Below, one piece after another: positions 54,196 through 63,945 of a stretch of 64,000 nucleotides of DNA. Location: the NCBI RefSeq assembly GCF_029784135.1, contig NC_073744.1:73159794-73223793 (forward strand), read 5' to 3'. The notes under the pieces were generated by a model that saw only the letters and a program-made list of their open reading frames with translations, had not been told where the DNA came from and did not search any database. Position 1 is the stretch's first letter. Each line of letters starts with the position of its first letter. The stretch is from Toxorhynchites rutilus septentrionalis. Its lineage: Eukaryota; Arthropoda; Insecta; Diptera; Culicidae. The translations under genes were made by a program, and so were the position numbers.

Positions 54196-56936
54196 CTGGA
54201 AACACACACCTGGTCTTGGCTCCGAGAACGGGTGTCGAAAGTGGCTAAGTGAGGGGGTGCGAGCGAGTCAGAGCGCTATATCTCTCCCGGGGAAGGCCTC
54301 CCGGGTCATGGAGGCCTTGCCAACCCGCTGTCTCCCGGGCAAAGGAGATACACCCAGAAAATGGAGCTACGTTCACGAAGAATACTTAGAATGCGATCGC
54401 CCGAGGAGGGTCCCCGAACTGGAGCTGGTCCTGGAACGGGAGTAAGAGCGAGCGGCCAGCGGCTGGAGGGCGAGGTGCAAGAGCGGGCCACCAGCCGGGT
54501 TCAACCCGAAGAGCTACCGCCACACGGAAACAGCAGCCATCGACATCACCAACGAAACGCTGCGCCTACGAGGCGTGTTGCGACTGTCAGACGACAGTCG
54601 TCCACACTTGTGGATACTACTAGGCGACGGATCATATGGACACACGAAATGAACGAATTCGTGATCCGCGCCTATTACATCTGCACTGCTTTGGAGACGG
54701 ACATGAGCGGTCGCCCTCGAATACTCGCAATGTTCGAGGAAGCGTATCCAGAGTTCGTCGGGAGGCTTGACCAAAACGCGATGAACGCGAGGCGTAGAGC
54801 GATTGTACGCAACAATATGCTCTCCCAAACGCAAGTCGACGAGATCAAGCAGCAGGTGCAGAGAGAACTAAGCTCCAGAACAAGCAGAGCAAGCGATGTG
54901 TCGAGACGAAGTTCAGTACGGCTGAGCAATTCATTCGCGAGTGGGGCACGCGAATCAGCACCAGTGGAGGCCACAGTGAGCCTCCATGGCGAAGGAGATT
55001 GGAGCAACGGATCCTAAACAAGCGCGCCGCAATTGGAAGACTGATGGCGTACAAAAGAGGCAGCAGATCGGCGAAATTATGTCGCCAAGTTGCTGTGATC
55101 GTGCGGCCTACTGAACTTCGCCAGCTGGGAGCTCACCAGCTGACGGAAAAACTCGACACACTGGTACAGCAATTGAGCGTCCTTACAAAACGGCTGAAAC
55201 GTTACTCTGACTCTGCAAAGCGCCAGGAACAAAATCGGATGTTCAGAGATAACGAGAAAGCGTTCTACGACCACATTAGCGACGAGAAGCCCGACTACCG
55301 CGAAGGTTTGCCAGATATTAGCGATGTGACGAACTTCTGGGCTGGTATTTGGGAGACCCCAGTAGAACATCGCGACGGGCAAATGTGGTTAAGACGGGAG
55401 GAGGAGAGTTGTGGTGATATTGGAGAGATGCCAGCTATCATCGTCGGAGAGAACGATGTCCGCGAAGCCTCGCGGTACCTGAGGAACTGGGCAGCACCGG
55501 GCCCCGATGGTGTTCAGAACTTCTGGCACAAGAAGCTAACCGTCGCACATCCAAAGATAGCTGAGTGCTTCAACAAGGTGCTACGTGACCCACACAACCT
55601 TCCTGAATTCGCCACCCGTGGCGTCACCTTCCTCCTCCCGAAAGACAGCAACACATTGAACCCATCAAAGTACAGACCGATAACGTGCCTATCGAGTCTG
55701 TACAAAATACTGAGCAGCATAATTACCGCCAAAGTTTCTGCTCACTGCGAACAGCATCACATCATCGCAGAAGAGCAGAAAGGATGCAGGAAAAATACGC
55801 ATGGCTGCAAAGACCAGGCCATCATCGACGCAGCCATAGTCGGCCAGGCGGTATATAACCAGCGGAACCTAAGTATGGCCTACATCGATTACAGGAAGGC
55901 TTATGACTCCATACCTCACTCGTTTCTCGTCCGGGTATTGGAGCTCTACAAAATTGATCCCGTCCTCGTTAGGTTCCTGCAGCATGCGATGAGGCAGTGG
56001 AGTACGTCTCTGCACCTCAGTAATGGGGAAAATGTGTTGCAGTCTAGAACGCTGCAGATAAAGAGGGGGATATTCCAAGGCGACTCTTTCAGCCCGCTTT
56101 GGTTTTGTCTGGCACTGAACCCCCTCAGTAGGACGCTCAATAGAAACGGTCATGGCTATAAAATAAGGTATGGCGACGGCGCCCACGAAGAAGTGACCCA
56201 TACCTTCTACATGGATGATCTCAAGGTCTACGCTGATTCACGTCAGCGTCTAGGTGTAGCTATCCGGGTTGTCGAAGACATAAGCAGGGACATCTGCATG
56301 GAGTTCGGCCTTGACAAGTGCCGCTGTGTCCATCTGAAAGGGCAGCTTACCGAATCCGGAGGTTACGAGGTCTATGACGGTGAGTTCATAAGAGACATGG
56401 TTCGTGGCGAATCCTATAAATATCTTGGATTCCGACAGCTCACCGGGATTCGCCACTCCGACATCAAGACGGAGCTGCGAGACAAGTTCTTGAGTCGAGT
56501 GAACTGTGTCCTGAGGACTTCCCTCAACGCGGGGAACAAGGTACGCGCGATCAACACATTCGTGGTTCCCCTGCTGACCTTCAGTTTTGGTGTAGTCAAA
56601 TGGAGCAAAACTGACCTAGAGGACCTTGAGAGGAGGATGAGGAAAGCATTTAAAGAGGCCGGAATGCACCATCCTCAATCGGCACTGGAGAGAGTTTCAC
56701 TGCCACGCAAAGAAGGGGGACTTGGAATAGTCGACATATCTGCACTGTGTGTTGCCCAGGTACGACAACTGCGCGAGTACTTCGCAGAACGCGCCAACCA
56801 AAACGCGCTATACCGGGCTGTCTGCGCCGCCGACAGAGGATACAGCGCTCTGCACTTGGCGCAAGCGGAGTACCAACTCAACTGCAATCTGCAGACAGTG
56901 GAGGAGAAGATTGCAGCTTGGAAGCAGAAGGCAGTG
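54196..56936 (+). mobile_element. R4/Dong-like retrotransposon, 5' portion (interrupted by BEL)
   Basis: The longest R4-like copy here, plus strand. Its left border is uncertain (54,083-54,196). It is interrupted at 56,936 by the BEL/Pao element and resumes at 63,946, where the coding continues (KAV|HGAHPHQLDR). It shares near-identity with the copies at 1.3-5.1 kb. There is a single-codon length difference (LLKGQ there, LKGQ here). Confidence 0.88.
54361..56936 (+). pseudogene. R4-like polyprotein: N-terminal DNA-binding domain and RT
   Basis: The first frame (54,361-55,017) has a basic N-terminus and a conserved trihelix/Myb-like block (RRIIWTHEMNEFVIRAYY … RPRILAMFEEAYPEF … RRRAIVRNNML). 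Such a domain is typical of R4/Dong N-termini and probably binds the target. The frame shifts near 54,890 into the RT frame. RT motifs: WAAPGPDGVQNFWHKKL, SKYRPITCLSSLYKILS, EEQKGCRKNTHGCKDQA, AYIDYRKAYDSIPH, IFQGDSFSPLWF and FYMDDLK. It is cut at 56,936 by BEL; the CCHC and endonuclease parts lie beyond 63,946 outside the window. The first ATG of the RT frame is a TTG-led artefact, since the frame is open farther upstream. Confidence 0.87.
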
Positions 56937-57342
56937 TGTTTCCGAAACGGCAACAAGATGAATTTTCCGTTTAGTGTCTTCTTAAAATTCCGCTATATCC
57001 AGAGAGCGATTTGCTAATGTAAATTTGTGAGGTTTATTGCTATTCCTACAATTTCAGCAATATCCTATTATAAACAACCTTTAATTCATCAAACCGTACT
57101 AATAGTTTTAATTACTTTTAGAATAGTATTTAAGATTTAAGGAATATGAAATATGTATAGAATTCAACATGGAGTTCAACTATTTAATCATAAGAGTTCA
57201 CATTATTTTGTTCCATTGTGAAATTTGTTTCCATTTGTCCGTGTCAGTGACGATGAGTTCAGGTAGGGGCTCAAAACAGTAACGGAGGTGCGTTCACATA
57301 TTGCGTAACAGTAACGGAGGCGCGTTCGCATATTGCGTAACA
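56937..57342 (-). repeat. BEL 3' LTR (406 bp)
   Basis: It carries a directly repeated ~32-bp word (cagtaacggaggtgcgttca, then catattgcgtaa) at 57,278-57,342. It differs from the 5' LTR at 56,957-56,970, where 'aattttccg' replaces a longer 'gatgagacggcaacaagat' variant. Confidence 0.95.
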
Positions 57343-58734
57343 CTCCCCCCCCAGTACGCAGGGTCCTGGTTCCTGCTTACTCGATGTTGCGCCGACATCC
57401 AAAACCGCAAGCTTCACCACCGGGCGCTCATATACATTCAGACGGGTCCTCACCGTAGCACTACGTACTTGGCCGTCCTTGGATTTAACGCTTACAACGC
57501 GTCCCTTAGGCCACGAATTTCTTGGTAAATCTGAATCGATGATTACCACAACGTCACCGACCTGAATAGGTTTTACTGGGTAATGCCATTTCGTTCGCCG
57601 ACTTATTGATGGCAAATACTCCCGCAGCCATCTTTTCCAGAATAGGTTGGCGTAAACTTGTGAAGTTTTCCAGGTATTGGTCAGCGTAGCTAGACTCTCG
57701 TTGTATGGCACGAGAGGTTTTGAACCGTTGGATGAACCCAACAAAAAATGATTGGGTGTAAGTGCTTCATTCTCGTTGTCTTCGATGGGTACATATGTGA
57801 GAGGGCGCGAGTTGATGGTGTTTTCAACCTCTAGCAAGTAGTTCCTCAGAACTTCGTCATTTGGCAATCGTGGAAGTTTCATGTTGCTCAATATCTTTTT
57901 CACAGATTGTACCAACCTCTCCCAGCTTCCTCCCATATGAGGACTATTCGGAGGCAAGAAAATCCACTTAGTGCTCGATGTTACGAATTCTTCCATCAGT
58001 TTATCTTGGTCCACGAAATTTAATGCTTCTCGCAGTTCTCGATCTGCTCCGACAAAATTCGTTCCTCGGTCGCTGTAAATCTCGATGGGTGTTCCACGCC
58101 TGGCCACAAAGTTGCGAAGGGCCATAATGCAAGAACTGGTACTGAGTGTATGAGCGATCTCTATATGTATAGCACGTACCACAAGGCAAGTGATAAGCAC
58201 ACCCCATCTCTTCTCAGTGCGTCTACCAACGATCACTTGCATCGGCCCGAAATAGTCGATCCCGATGTAGGAGAATGGCCGGGAATACGCAGCGAGCCTC
58301 GCTGGTGGAAGATCAGCCATTAAAGGAGGCTGTGGACGAGCTCTGTTATTCTTGCACATCTGACATTCTTGACGAACCTTGTAGCATACACTGCGCAGCT
58401 TTGGGATTCGATACTTCTGGCGCAATTCGTTGACCACTGTTTCATGATTGAGATGGTGGTAGCGTTCATGGACAGATTGTACGACAAGTATTGTAACTGG
58501 GTGTCTCCTCGGCAGCAAGATGGTATGAGCAGCCGATGGTTCGATGTATTGACAACCAGCTATTCGCCCACGCATGCGCAGCACCCCATTTGCATCGAGG
58601 AAGGGTGACAGATTGTAGAGGGAACTGCTTTTTGGAATTCGGGCTCCTCCAACTCCAGCATTGTTTCTGGAGCACATCAGTATTGACATTTCTTCACTAA
58701 ATTCCTCCAGTTGTGCTTGTCGATAGATAAAATT
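57271..58734 (-). CDS. BEL pol, integrase part after an in-frame TAG
   Basis: The same reading frame as the upstream gag-pol, opened again immediately after the TAG at 58,735-58,737. It has the H-H-C-C zinc region (HERYHHLNHETVV … CQMCK) and the DDE core: GIDYFGPM, SDRGTNFVGADRE and GGSWERLVQSVK, with the expected D-D-E residues. A chromodomain-like C-terminus with VGDVVVIIDSDLPRNSWPKG follows. The frame passes through the polypurine tract and stops inside the 3' LTR at 57,271. Integrase inserts the cDNA. Confidence 0.88.
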   Translation of the reverse strand, partial: NFIYRQAQLEEFSEEMSILMCSRNNAGVGGARIPKSSSLYNLSPFLDANGVLRMRGRIAGCQYIEPSAAHTILLPRRHPVTILVVQSVHERYHHLNHETVVNELRQKYRIPKLRSVCYKVRQECQMCKNNRARPQPPLMADLPPARLAAYSRPFSYIGIDYFGPMQVIVGRRTEKRWGVLITCLVVRAIHIEIAHTLSTSSCIMALRNFVARRGTPIEIYSDRGTNFVGADRELREALNFVDQDKLMEEFVTSSTKWIFLPPNSPHMGGSWERLVQSVKKILSNMKLPRLPNDEVLRNYLLEVENTINSRPLTYVPIEDNENEALTPNHFLLGSSNGSKPLVPYNESLATLTNTWKTSQVYANLFWKRWLREYLPSISRRTKWHYPVKPIQVGDVVVIIDSDLPRNSWPKGRVVSVKSKDGQVRSATVRTRLNVYERPVVKLAVLDVGATSSKQEPGPCVLGGECYAICERASVTVTQYVNAPPLLF

Positions 58735-61700
58735 CTATGCTTCTGTGAGTTCCAACTGACTGAGGACGCCAGTTCTATGTGTACTGTGCTGTAATCTACT
58801 GCGAATGTTCATAGGGAATCGCAGTACGTATGCAACAGTTCGAACGAGTTTCCGCCAATTGGAGTATTTGGCGAAATCGATGACAGGATCCACGATAGCG
58901 TGCACGTTTATCGACAAGTTCATCTCATTTGCGGTTGATTCGTGATTCATTGGCTGGTCTGGCCAGGTATCCTGTTGCTGCCATATAAATTCAGGTCCCT
59001 TGAACCACCGACTCGTAGACGTTAAGTCAGGTATTTTCTGCCACTTTGTCCCTTCATCGGCGACGTTTAATTTTGTTGGCACCCAGAGCCACTCCGATAT
59101 GTTGGAGTTTTCCAGAATTTCGCCAACTCTTGCTGCGACAAATTTACTGTACCTTCTATGATCCGCCCGTAACCAGCACAACACGTCCCTCGAATCTGAC
59201 CAGAAAAAACGTCTTCGTGGCGATATTCGGTGAGTTTCGCCAATATTCTTCGCCAGACGCATTCCGATCACTGCCGCTTGCAGTTCTAACCGGGGAATCG
59301 AAACGTACTTCAGGGGAGCGACTCGGGTCTTCGCGGTTATAAATGCACACTCTATGGTATCACCTTCTTCATAACGGAAATACGCAACTGCTGCGTAGCC
59401 ATTTTCGCTTGCATCAACAAAAACATGTAGTTGGATTTCGTTGGTTTCTATCGACGAAGTGGTCATCGTACGGTAGCATCGAGGAACAGCAACTGATTCA
59501 ACTTTATTTAGTACATCAAGCCACATGATCCATTTTTCAAATTGTTCGGCGGATATCGGTTCGTCCCATCCTATGTTTATTCGCCATATATCTTGGAGAA
59601 GGACTTTCGCATACATTAGTACGTTTGCGAGTAGTCCTAATGGGTCGTAAACGGACATCAGAATTCGTAATACTTCCCTTTTCGTAGGAATCTGCTGTCC
59701 AGACAGCAACTCTTGTCTGTATCGCTTTGGAGTTTTGAATGTGAAGGTGTCGCTGATCGTATCCCACCACATACCGAGGACCTTCTCGGTTCCTAAATAT
59801 TCGGCGTGACTCAGTTTCTTCTGGCACGTTTGGTGTTCACCCATGGCATCCACCACCTTCGGCGAGGTTGACAGCCATCCACGAATCTCGAAACCCCCTT
59901 CAGCATAAATGTAGCGAACATCCTGTGCAAGTTTAACAGCATCTTCATCCGATTCGACACTGTACAGCATATCGTCAACATACGTTCCTTTGATAATCGC
60001 CTCCACGGCTTCAGGAAATTGGTCTTTGAAGCGTTCAGCATTGATATTTTTGACGAATTGTGCACAGCTTGGAGAGCAGCTGGCACCAAACGTCATCACC
60101 TGCATCATGTATACCTTGGGGTCTTGTCCGGGGATACCGTCGTTACACAAAAACTTCAAACAATGTTGATCGTTGTCGTTCATTAATAGTTGATGGAACA
60201 TTTCACGAACATCCCCGGAGACTGCTATTCGATACTCTCGAAAAAGATGGAGTACATGAGGAAGTGGAGTAACTAAATCTGGCCCTTTTAGTAGGAAAGA
60301 ATTAAGTGAAAGGCCTCCTACTTTCGCCGCCGCGTCCCAAACAATCCGAAGCTTTCCGGGTTTGTTCGGATTAAAAACTGGAAAAATTGGCAGGTACCAT
60401 GAACGTCCATGGTGCATGGATTCCTGTTGGGGTGAAAGTTCACGAATATATGCATTCTTTTTATAATCCATTATTTTTTCTTGAAACGCCTTAGCTAATC
60501 CCGGCTCACGAGCCATGCGCTTATCTAGACAGTGATGACGTTTCAGGGCCATGGCTTTACTGTCGGGCAGCTGGACATCATCGAAGCGCCACAGCAGAGT
60601 TGTTTCGTACGTTTTTCCTTTTAGCACCGTATTTGACTGCAGTATCTGCAGTGCTCGTTCATCATCCTTCGACATCAATGACTTTCCAGATAGTTTCACG
60701 CCAAGACTATCAAGAGAAAAATAATTCTTAACAGCTGAGTGAAGCGCTTCACACTCGCAGATGTGGTAGCTGTACGCTATATCTTTGCTGGTCGCTGTAT
60801 GTGTCGTGACAGAACATGGTCCGTAGATCAGCCAGCCTAATCGCGTTAGTACTGCTGTTGGCTGATGTTCGCTCCCTTCTCTGGAGTCCAGTGGATAGTC
60901 TAATTTAGAGTTATCCACACCTAACAGGAGTCGGGGCTTCACTCCAATATAAGATTCGATGGGAAGACCAGTCAAATATTGGTAGTGTTTCGTTAGATCT
61001 GATATCGACACTGACTGAGCAGGAAGGTCTAGGTTTTGCACAGTGTGTACCTTAGAGAGATGGAAACTCTTGGTAGGATTTTGAGAACCTGAGATGTTAA
61101 CTGAACATTTAACCGAACTATTCTCGTATCTTCCTTGACCACCAGTCCAAGTGATACACAACGGAGTTTTTTCACCACCCAGATTTAATTCCTCCCACAA
61201 ACTGTGTTCCATCAGAGTAGAAGTTGATCCAGCGTCAAGAAAAGCATACGTATCGATCGAATGGCCCTTACCATGAATTTTAACTCTGATGTATTTTAGG
61301 AGCACTCCACCAAGAGAACTGTGATGTGCATTACACGAGGAAAACTGCATTGAACTCGGCGTTTGCTTATTATGCTTACTATCATCATGCAGCAAACGAT
61401 GATGTAAAAAACTACATCCGTTCTGATTACATGCTATTTTCCTCTCACATGTCTTGAAGTGCTTAGTCAAACATTTTCGACAAATTTTCTTCTCGTTCAC
61501 CAATGCCCACCGTGCTTTTGGCGTCATCTTCAGAAAACTGCTACACTTCTCCAAACTACTGCACTCGCAGGCACATGCTAAGCATGTTTTGCGATTCACA
61601 GTCTCAGGTGATTGCGTGGAATGCAAATGAACATAAGCGTCTTCCTTTCGACCTTTCTTCTCAATCTTCAAAGGTTTGACTCCAACTTGTGGTCTACTCA

Positions 61701-63495
61701 CTTGGCTTATTGCGTCAACCATTTTTTCTAGCCATTCATTGAAATCAAGTAATGTAGTTGCTCTTTTCTCTTTACGGTAGAATGCCCATTGCAATTTCAA
61801 AGTGGGTGGTAAGTTGTCGACGAGCTCCTGAAGCAACGTAACGTTGTATAATCGTTCGTCCATTCGACAGACTTGAATTGTAGCACATAAATTCTGCACT
61901 GCCACACCGAAATCCACAATCGTCTCCAATTTATCAACTCTCAGTGTTGGCATTATTTTCACCCTCCTCACCATCGTCTCCACAATAGATTCCGGATTAC
62001 CAAACAATGTTTTAAAACGATTCATGATGACAGGAACATTATCAGGATGCAGAAGAAGGCTTTTGACAGCATTTAGAGCTTTGTCATATAGACTCCTCTC
62101 CAGTCGATCGAGTAGCTCGTCGTTCCGAAATGCACACATCCTGGAAGTTCTTTCATACGCTGCTATGAACCGTGGCCAATCTTCTGGATCTCCACCAAAC
62201 TTGGGTAGATCTTTAACAGTCTGCCTGGCTGCTAAATGGCCACTATTCAACGGTACAGTGTCACTGTTTACTGGTTGCATTAATGCACTTGTATGTGGAG
62301 TAGATGACACCATTTGGGCAATTGGGAGATCATGGTTGTTAGGCAATGTGACATATGAATTGGTTACAAACGGATACAACAGTGGTTGTGGTTGTGAATG
62401 CGCTGGTACTGATAACATCGGTTGAGATGCTGTAGTGTAGAGTGGGAAGGGTGGTAAATAGTTGTTGAACGGTGGAGTTGAATTTGAAACAGTCATCGGC
62501 AATCCCATGCTCCCACAAGGACGTTGCTGAATGACGTTCACCATTGGATCAACGTCACTAGGAAACTGCTGTTGATTTGTCGTAACGACCGGAACGCTCA
62601 CATATTTTTCGTATGCTGGTAAGGGAGTTTCGTCAACGCACTTCTGTTTGTCCAATCCCATTTTATCGGTTTTGTCTAGCCAATCCTCGATTTTTTCTAG
62701 TTCACCGATAGTATCCTCATCAGAATCACCCAGCTCTAACATCTCCTTCTCTAATGCCAATCGCTCTTCGAGCTGCTTTTTCTCCAACGCTTGTCTTGCT
62801 TCCAATGCTTTCACCTGATGCACACGAAGTTTTGCTGAACGCTTAGACGCTTTCGACGATGCCTTGTCACCTTTGTCGATTGTAGCTCTATTTGCAGTAG
62901 AATTCGCTAACGGTTCCATGTTACGCTGATTATCATCTGCGATCTGTTCTGAACCAACACATTTCGGACCTTGACCCTGTTGCTTTGGAGTTGCGCCCAA
63001 TCGCTTGTTCGATGAATCCTGTTCATTAGGAACATTTGTAGCGCCTTCCGTTGGCATACTGTGCAGCTGCAACTGCAACCTATTTGTCTGCAACTGATTC
63101 AACTGCTTTTCGCTTTGCTGCTGCAATTCCTGTTGTTTCTGCCGCTGCTCAAGCGAACACTGCCGTTCTTCGTTCTGTTCCAGACGTTTTTGTTGCTCTT
63201 GTTGCCACTGCATCTTCTGCTGTTCGAGACACTTCAATTGCTCATTGAATGAACATCTTTCTTTCTCAAGAAATGATCGTACGCATCCATTACAGTTCCA
63301 GTCTTTGTCCTGAATACTGTCGTCCACATTTACGCAATCGTAGTGGAACCACACGTCACACTCGTCGCATTGCACCATCCGACTATTATCAACTCGCCGA
63401 CAGGCACCACAACTGGCCCCATCTCCACCAGGAGAGTCGCTTTTCCTGTTCCTTAAGGAACGAGCACCTGCACCTGCTACGCTCCCGCTCGACAT
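58735..63495 (-). CDS. BEL/Pao Gag-Pro-RT-RNase H polyprotein
   Basis: 1586 residues from ATG 63,495, about 28 bp inside the 5' LTR. Order: a PHD-type zinc finger (C-G-A-C … C-D-E-C … H-Y-D-C … C-N-G-C, residues ~32-80), a glutamine-rich coiled coil, then a BEL capsid-like block (LPKFGGDPEDWPRFIAAYE). A cysteine-rich knuckle region has CRKCLTKHFKTC. The aspartic protease has FLDAGSTSTLM. RT shows VWDAAAKVGGLSLN, GDVREMFHQLLM, FGASCSPSCAQF and TYVDDMLYS (catalytic DD). RNase H shows HVFVDASENGYAAV and RLELQAAVIG. It ends LSQLELTEA before TAG. No frameshift was seen. A PHD finger at the Gag N-terminus is known from some insect BEL/Pao families. Confidence 0.93.
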   Translation of the reverse strand: MSSGSVAGAGARSLRNRKSDSPGGDGASCGACRRVDNSRMVQCDECDVWFHYDCVNVDDSIQDKDWNCNGCVRSFLEKERCSFNEQLKCLEQQKMQWQQEQQKRLEQNEERQCSLEQRQKQQELQQQSEKQLNQLQTNRLQLQLHSMPTEGATNVPNEQDSSNKRLGATPKQQGQGPKCVGSEQIADDNQRNMEPLANSTANRATIDKGDKASSKASKRSAKLRVHQVKALEARQALEKKQLEERLALEKEMLELGDSDEDTIGELEKIEDWLDKTDKMGLDKQKCVDETPLPAYEKYVSVPVVTTNQQQFPSDVDPMVNVIQQRPCGSMGLPMTVSNSTPPFNNYLPPFPLYTTASQPMLSVPAHSQPQPLLYPFVTNSYVTLPNNHDLPIAQMVSSTPHTSALMQPVNSDTVPLNSGHLAARQTVKDLPKFGGDPEDWPRFIAAYERTSRMCAFRNDELLDRLERSLYDKALNAVKSLLLHPDNVPVIMNRFKTLFGNPESIVETMVRRVKIMPTLRVDKLETIVDFGVAVQNLCATIQVCRMDERLYNVTLLQELVDNLPPTLKLQWAFYRKEKRATTLLDFNEWLEKMVDAISQVSRPQVGVKPLKIEKKGRKEDAYVHLHSTQSPETVNRKTCLACACECSSLEKCSSFLKMTPKARWALVNEKKICRKCLTKHFKTCERKIACNQNGCSFLHHRLLHDDSKHNKQTPSSMQFSSCNAHHSSLGGVLLKYIRVKIHGKGHSIDTYAFLDAGSTSTLMEHSLWEELNLGGEKTPLCITWTGGQGRYENSSVKCSVNISGSQNPTKSFHLSKVHTVQNLDLPAQSVSISDLTKHYQYLTGLPIESYIGVKPRLLLGVDNSKLDYPLDSREGSEHQPTAVLTRLGWLIYGPCSVTTHTATSKDIAYSYHICECEALHSAVKNYFSLDSLGVKLSGKSLMSKDDERALQILQSNTVLKGKTYETTLLWRFDDVQLPDSKAMALKRHHCLDKRMAREPGLAKAFQEKIMDYKKNAYIRELSPQQESMHHGRSWYLPIFPVFNPNKPGKLRIVWDAAAKVGGLSLNSFLLKGPDLVTPLPHVLHLFREYRIAVSGDVREMFHQLLMNDNDQHCLKFLCNDGIPGQDPKVYMMQVMTFGASCSPSCAQFVKNINAERFKDQFPEAVEAIIKGTYVDDMLYSVESDEDAVKLAQDVRYIYAEGGFEIRGWLSTSPKVVDAMGEHQTCQKKLSHAEYLGTEKVLGMWWDTISDTFTFKTPKRYRQELLSGQQIPTKREVLRILMSVYDPLGLLANVLMYAKVLLQDIWRINIGWDEPISAEQFEKWIMWLDVLNKVESVAVPRCYRTMTTSSIETNEIQLHVFVDASENGYAAVAYFRYEEGDTIECAFITAKTRVAPLKYVSIPRLELQAAVIGMRLAKNIGETHRISPRRRFFWSDSRDVLCWLRADHRRYSKFVAARVGEILENSNISEWLWVPTKLNVADEGTKWQKIPDLTSTSRWFKGPEFIWQQQDTWPDQPMNHESTANEMNLSINVHAIVDPVIDFAKYSNWRKLVRTVAYVLRFPMNIRSRLQHSTHRTGVLSQLELTEA

Positions 63496-63522
63496 TCTGG
63501 ATCATAAACGGAAAATTTAATT

Positions 63523-63940
63523 TGTTTCCGAAACGGCAACAAGATGAGATGAGACGGCAACAAGATGTTTAGTGTCTTCTTAAAATTCCGCTATATCCAG
63601 AGAGCGATTTGCTAATGTAAATTTGTGAGGTTTATTGCTATTCCTACAATTTCAGCAATATCCTATTATAAACAACCTTTAATTCATCAAACCGTACTAA
63701 TAGTTTTAATTACTTTTAGAATAGTATTTAAGATTTAAGGAATATGAAATATGTATAGAATTCAACATGGAGTTCAACTATTTAATCATAAGAGTTCACA
63801 TTATTTTGTTCCATTGTGAAATTTGTTTCCATTTGTCCGTGTCAGTGACGATGAGTTCAGGTAGGGGCTCAAAACAGTAACGGAGGTGCGTTCACATATT
63901 GCGTAACAGTAACGGAGGCGCGTTCGCATATTGCGTAACA
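63523..63940 (-). repeat. BEL 5' LTR (418 bp)
   Basis: The minus-strand start is TGTTACGCAATATGCGAAC at 63,940. It matches the 3' LTR except for an insertion/variant at 63,543-63,565 (gatgagatgagacggcaaca). It is followed inward by AATTAAATTTTCCG; no standard tRNA primer site is obvious to the eye. Confidence 0.95.
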
Positions 63941-63945
63941 CAGTG

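Larger units (their letters stand above)
56937..63940 (-). mobile_element. BEL/Pao LTR retrotransposon, nearly intact
   Basis: A minus-strand element of 7.0 kb. 3' LTR 56,937-57,342, 5' LTR 63,523-63,940, ends TGTTACGC…GGAAACA. Target duplication CAGTG is at 56,932-56,936 and 63,941-63,945, inside the R4-like RT/linker codons. The polypurine tract (ggggggggag on minus) is at 57,343-57,352. The LTRs look identical except near one end, so the insertion is young. Coding is a single polyprotein interrupted only by one in-frame TAG. Confidence 0.95.

Noticed and set aside
58735..63495. Endogenous retrovirus with envelope
   Set aside because: No envelope-like frame follows integrase; the order Gag-Pro-RT-RH-IN with BEL-type protease and RT fits BEL/Pao.
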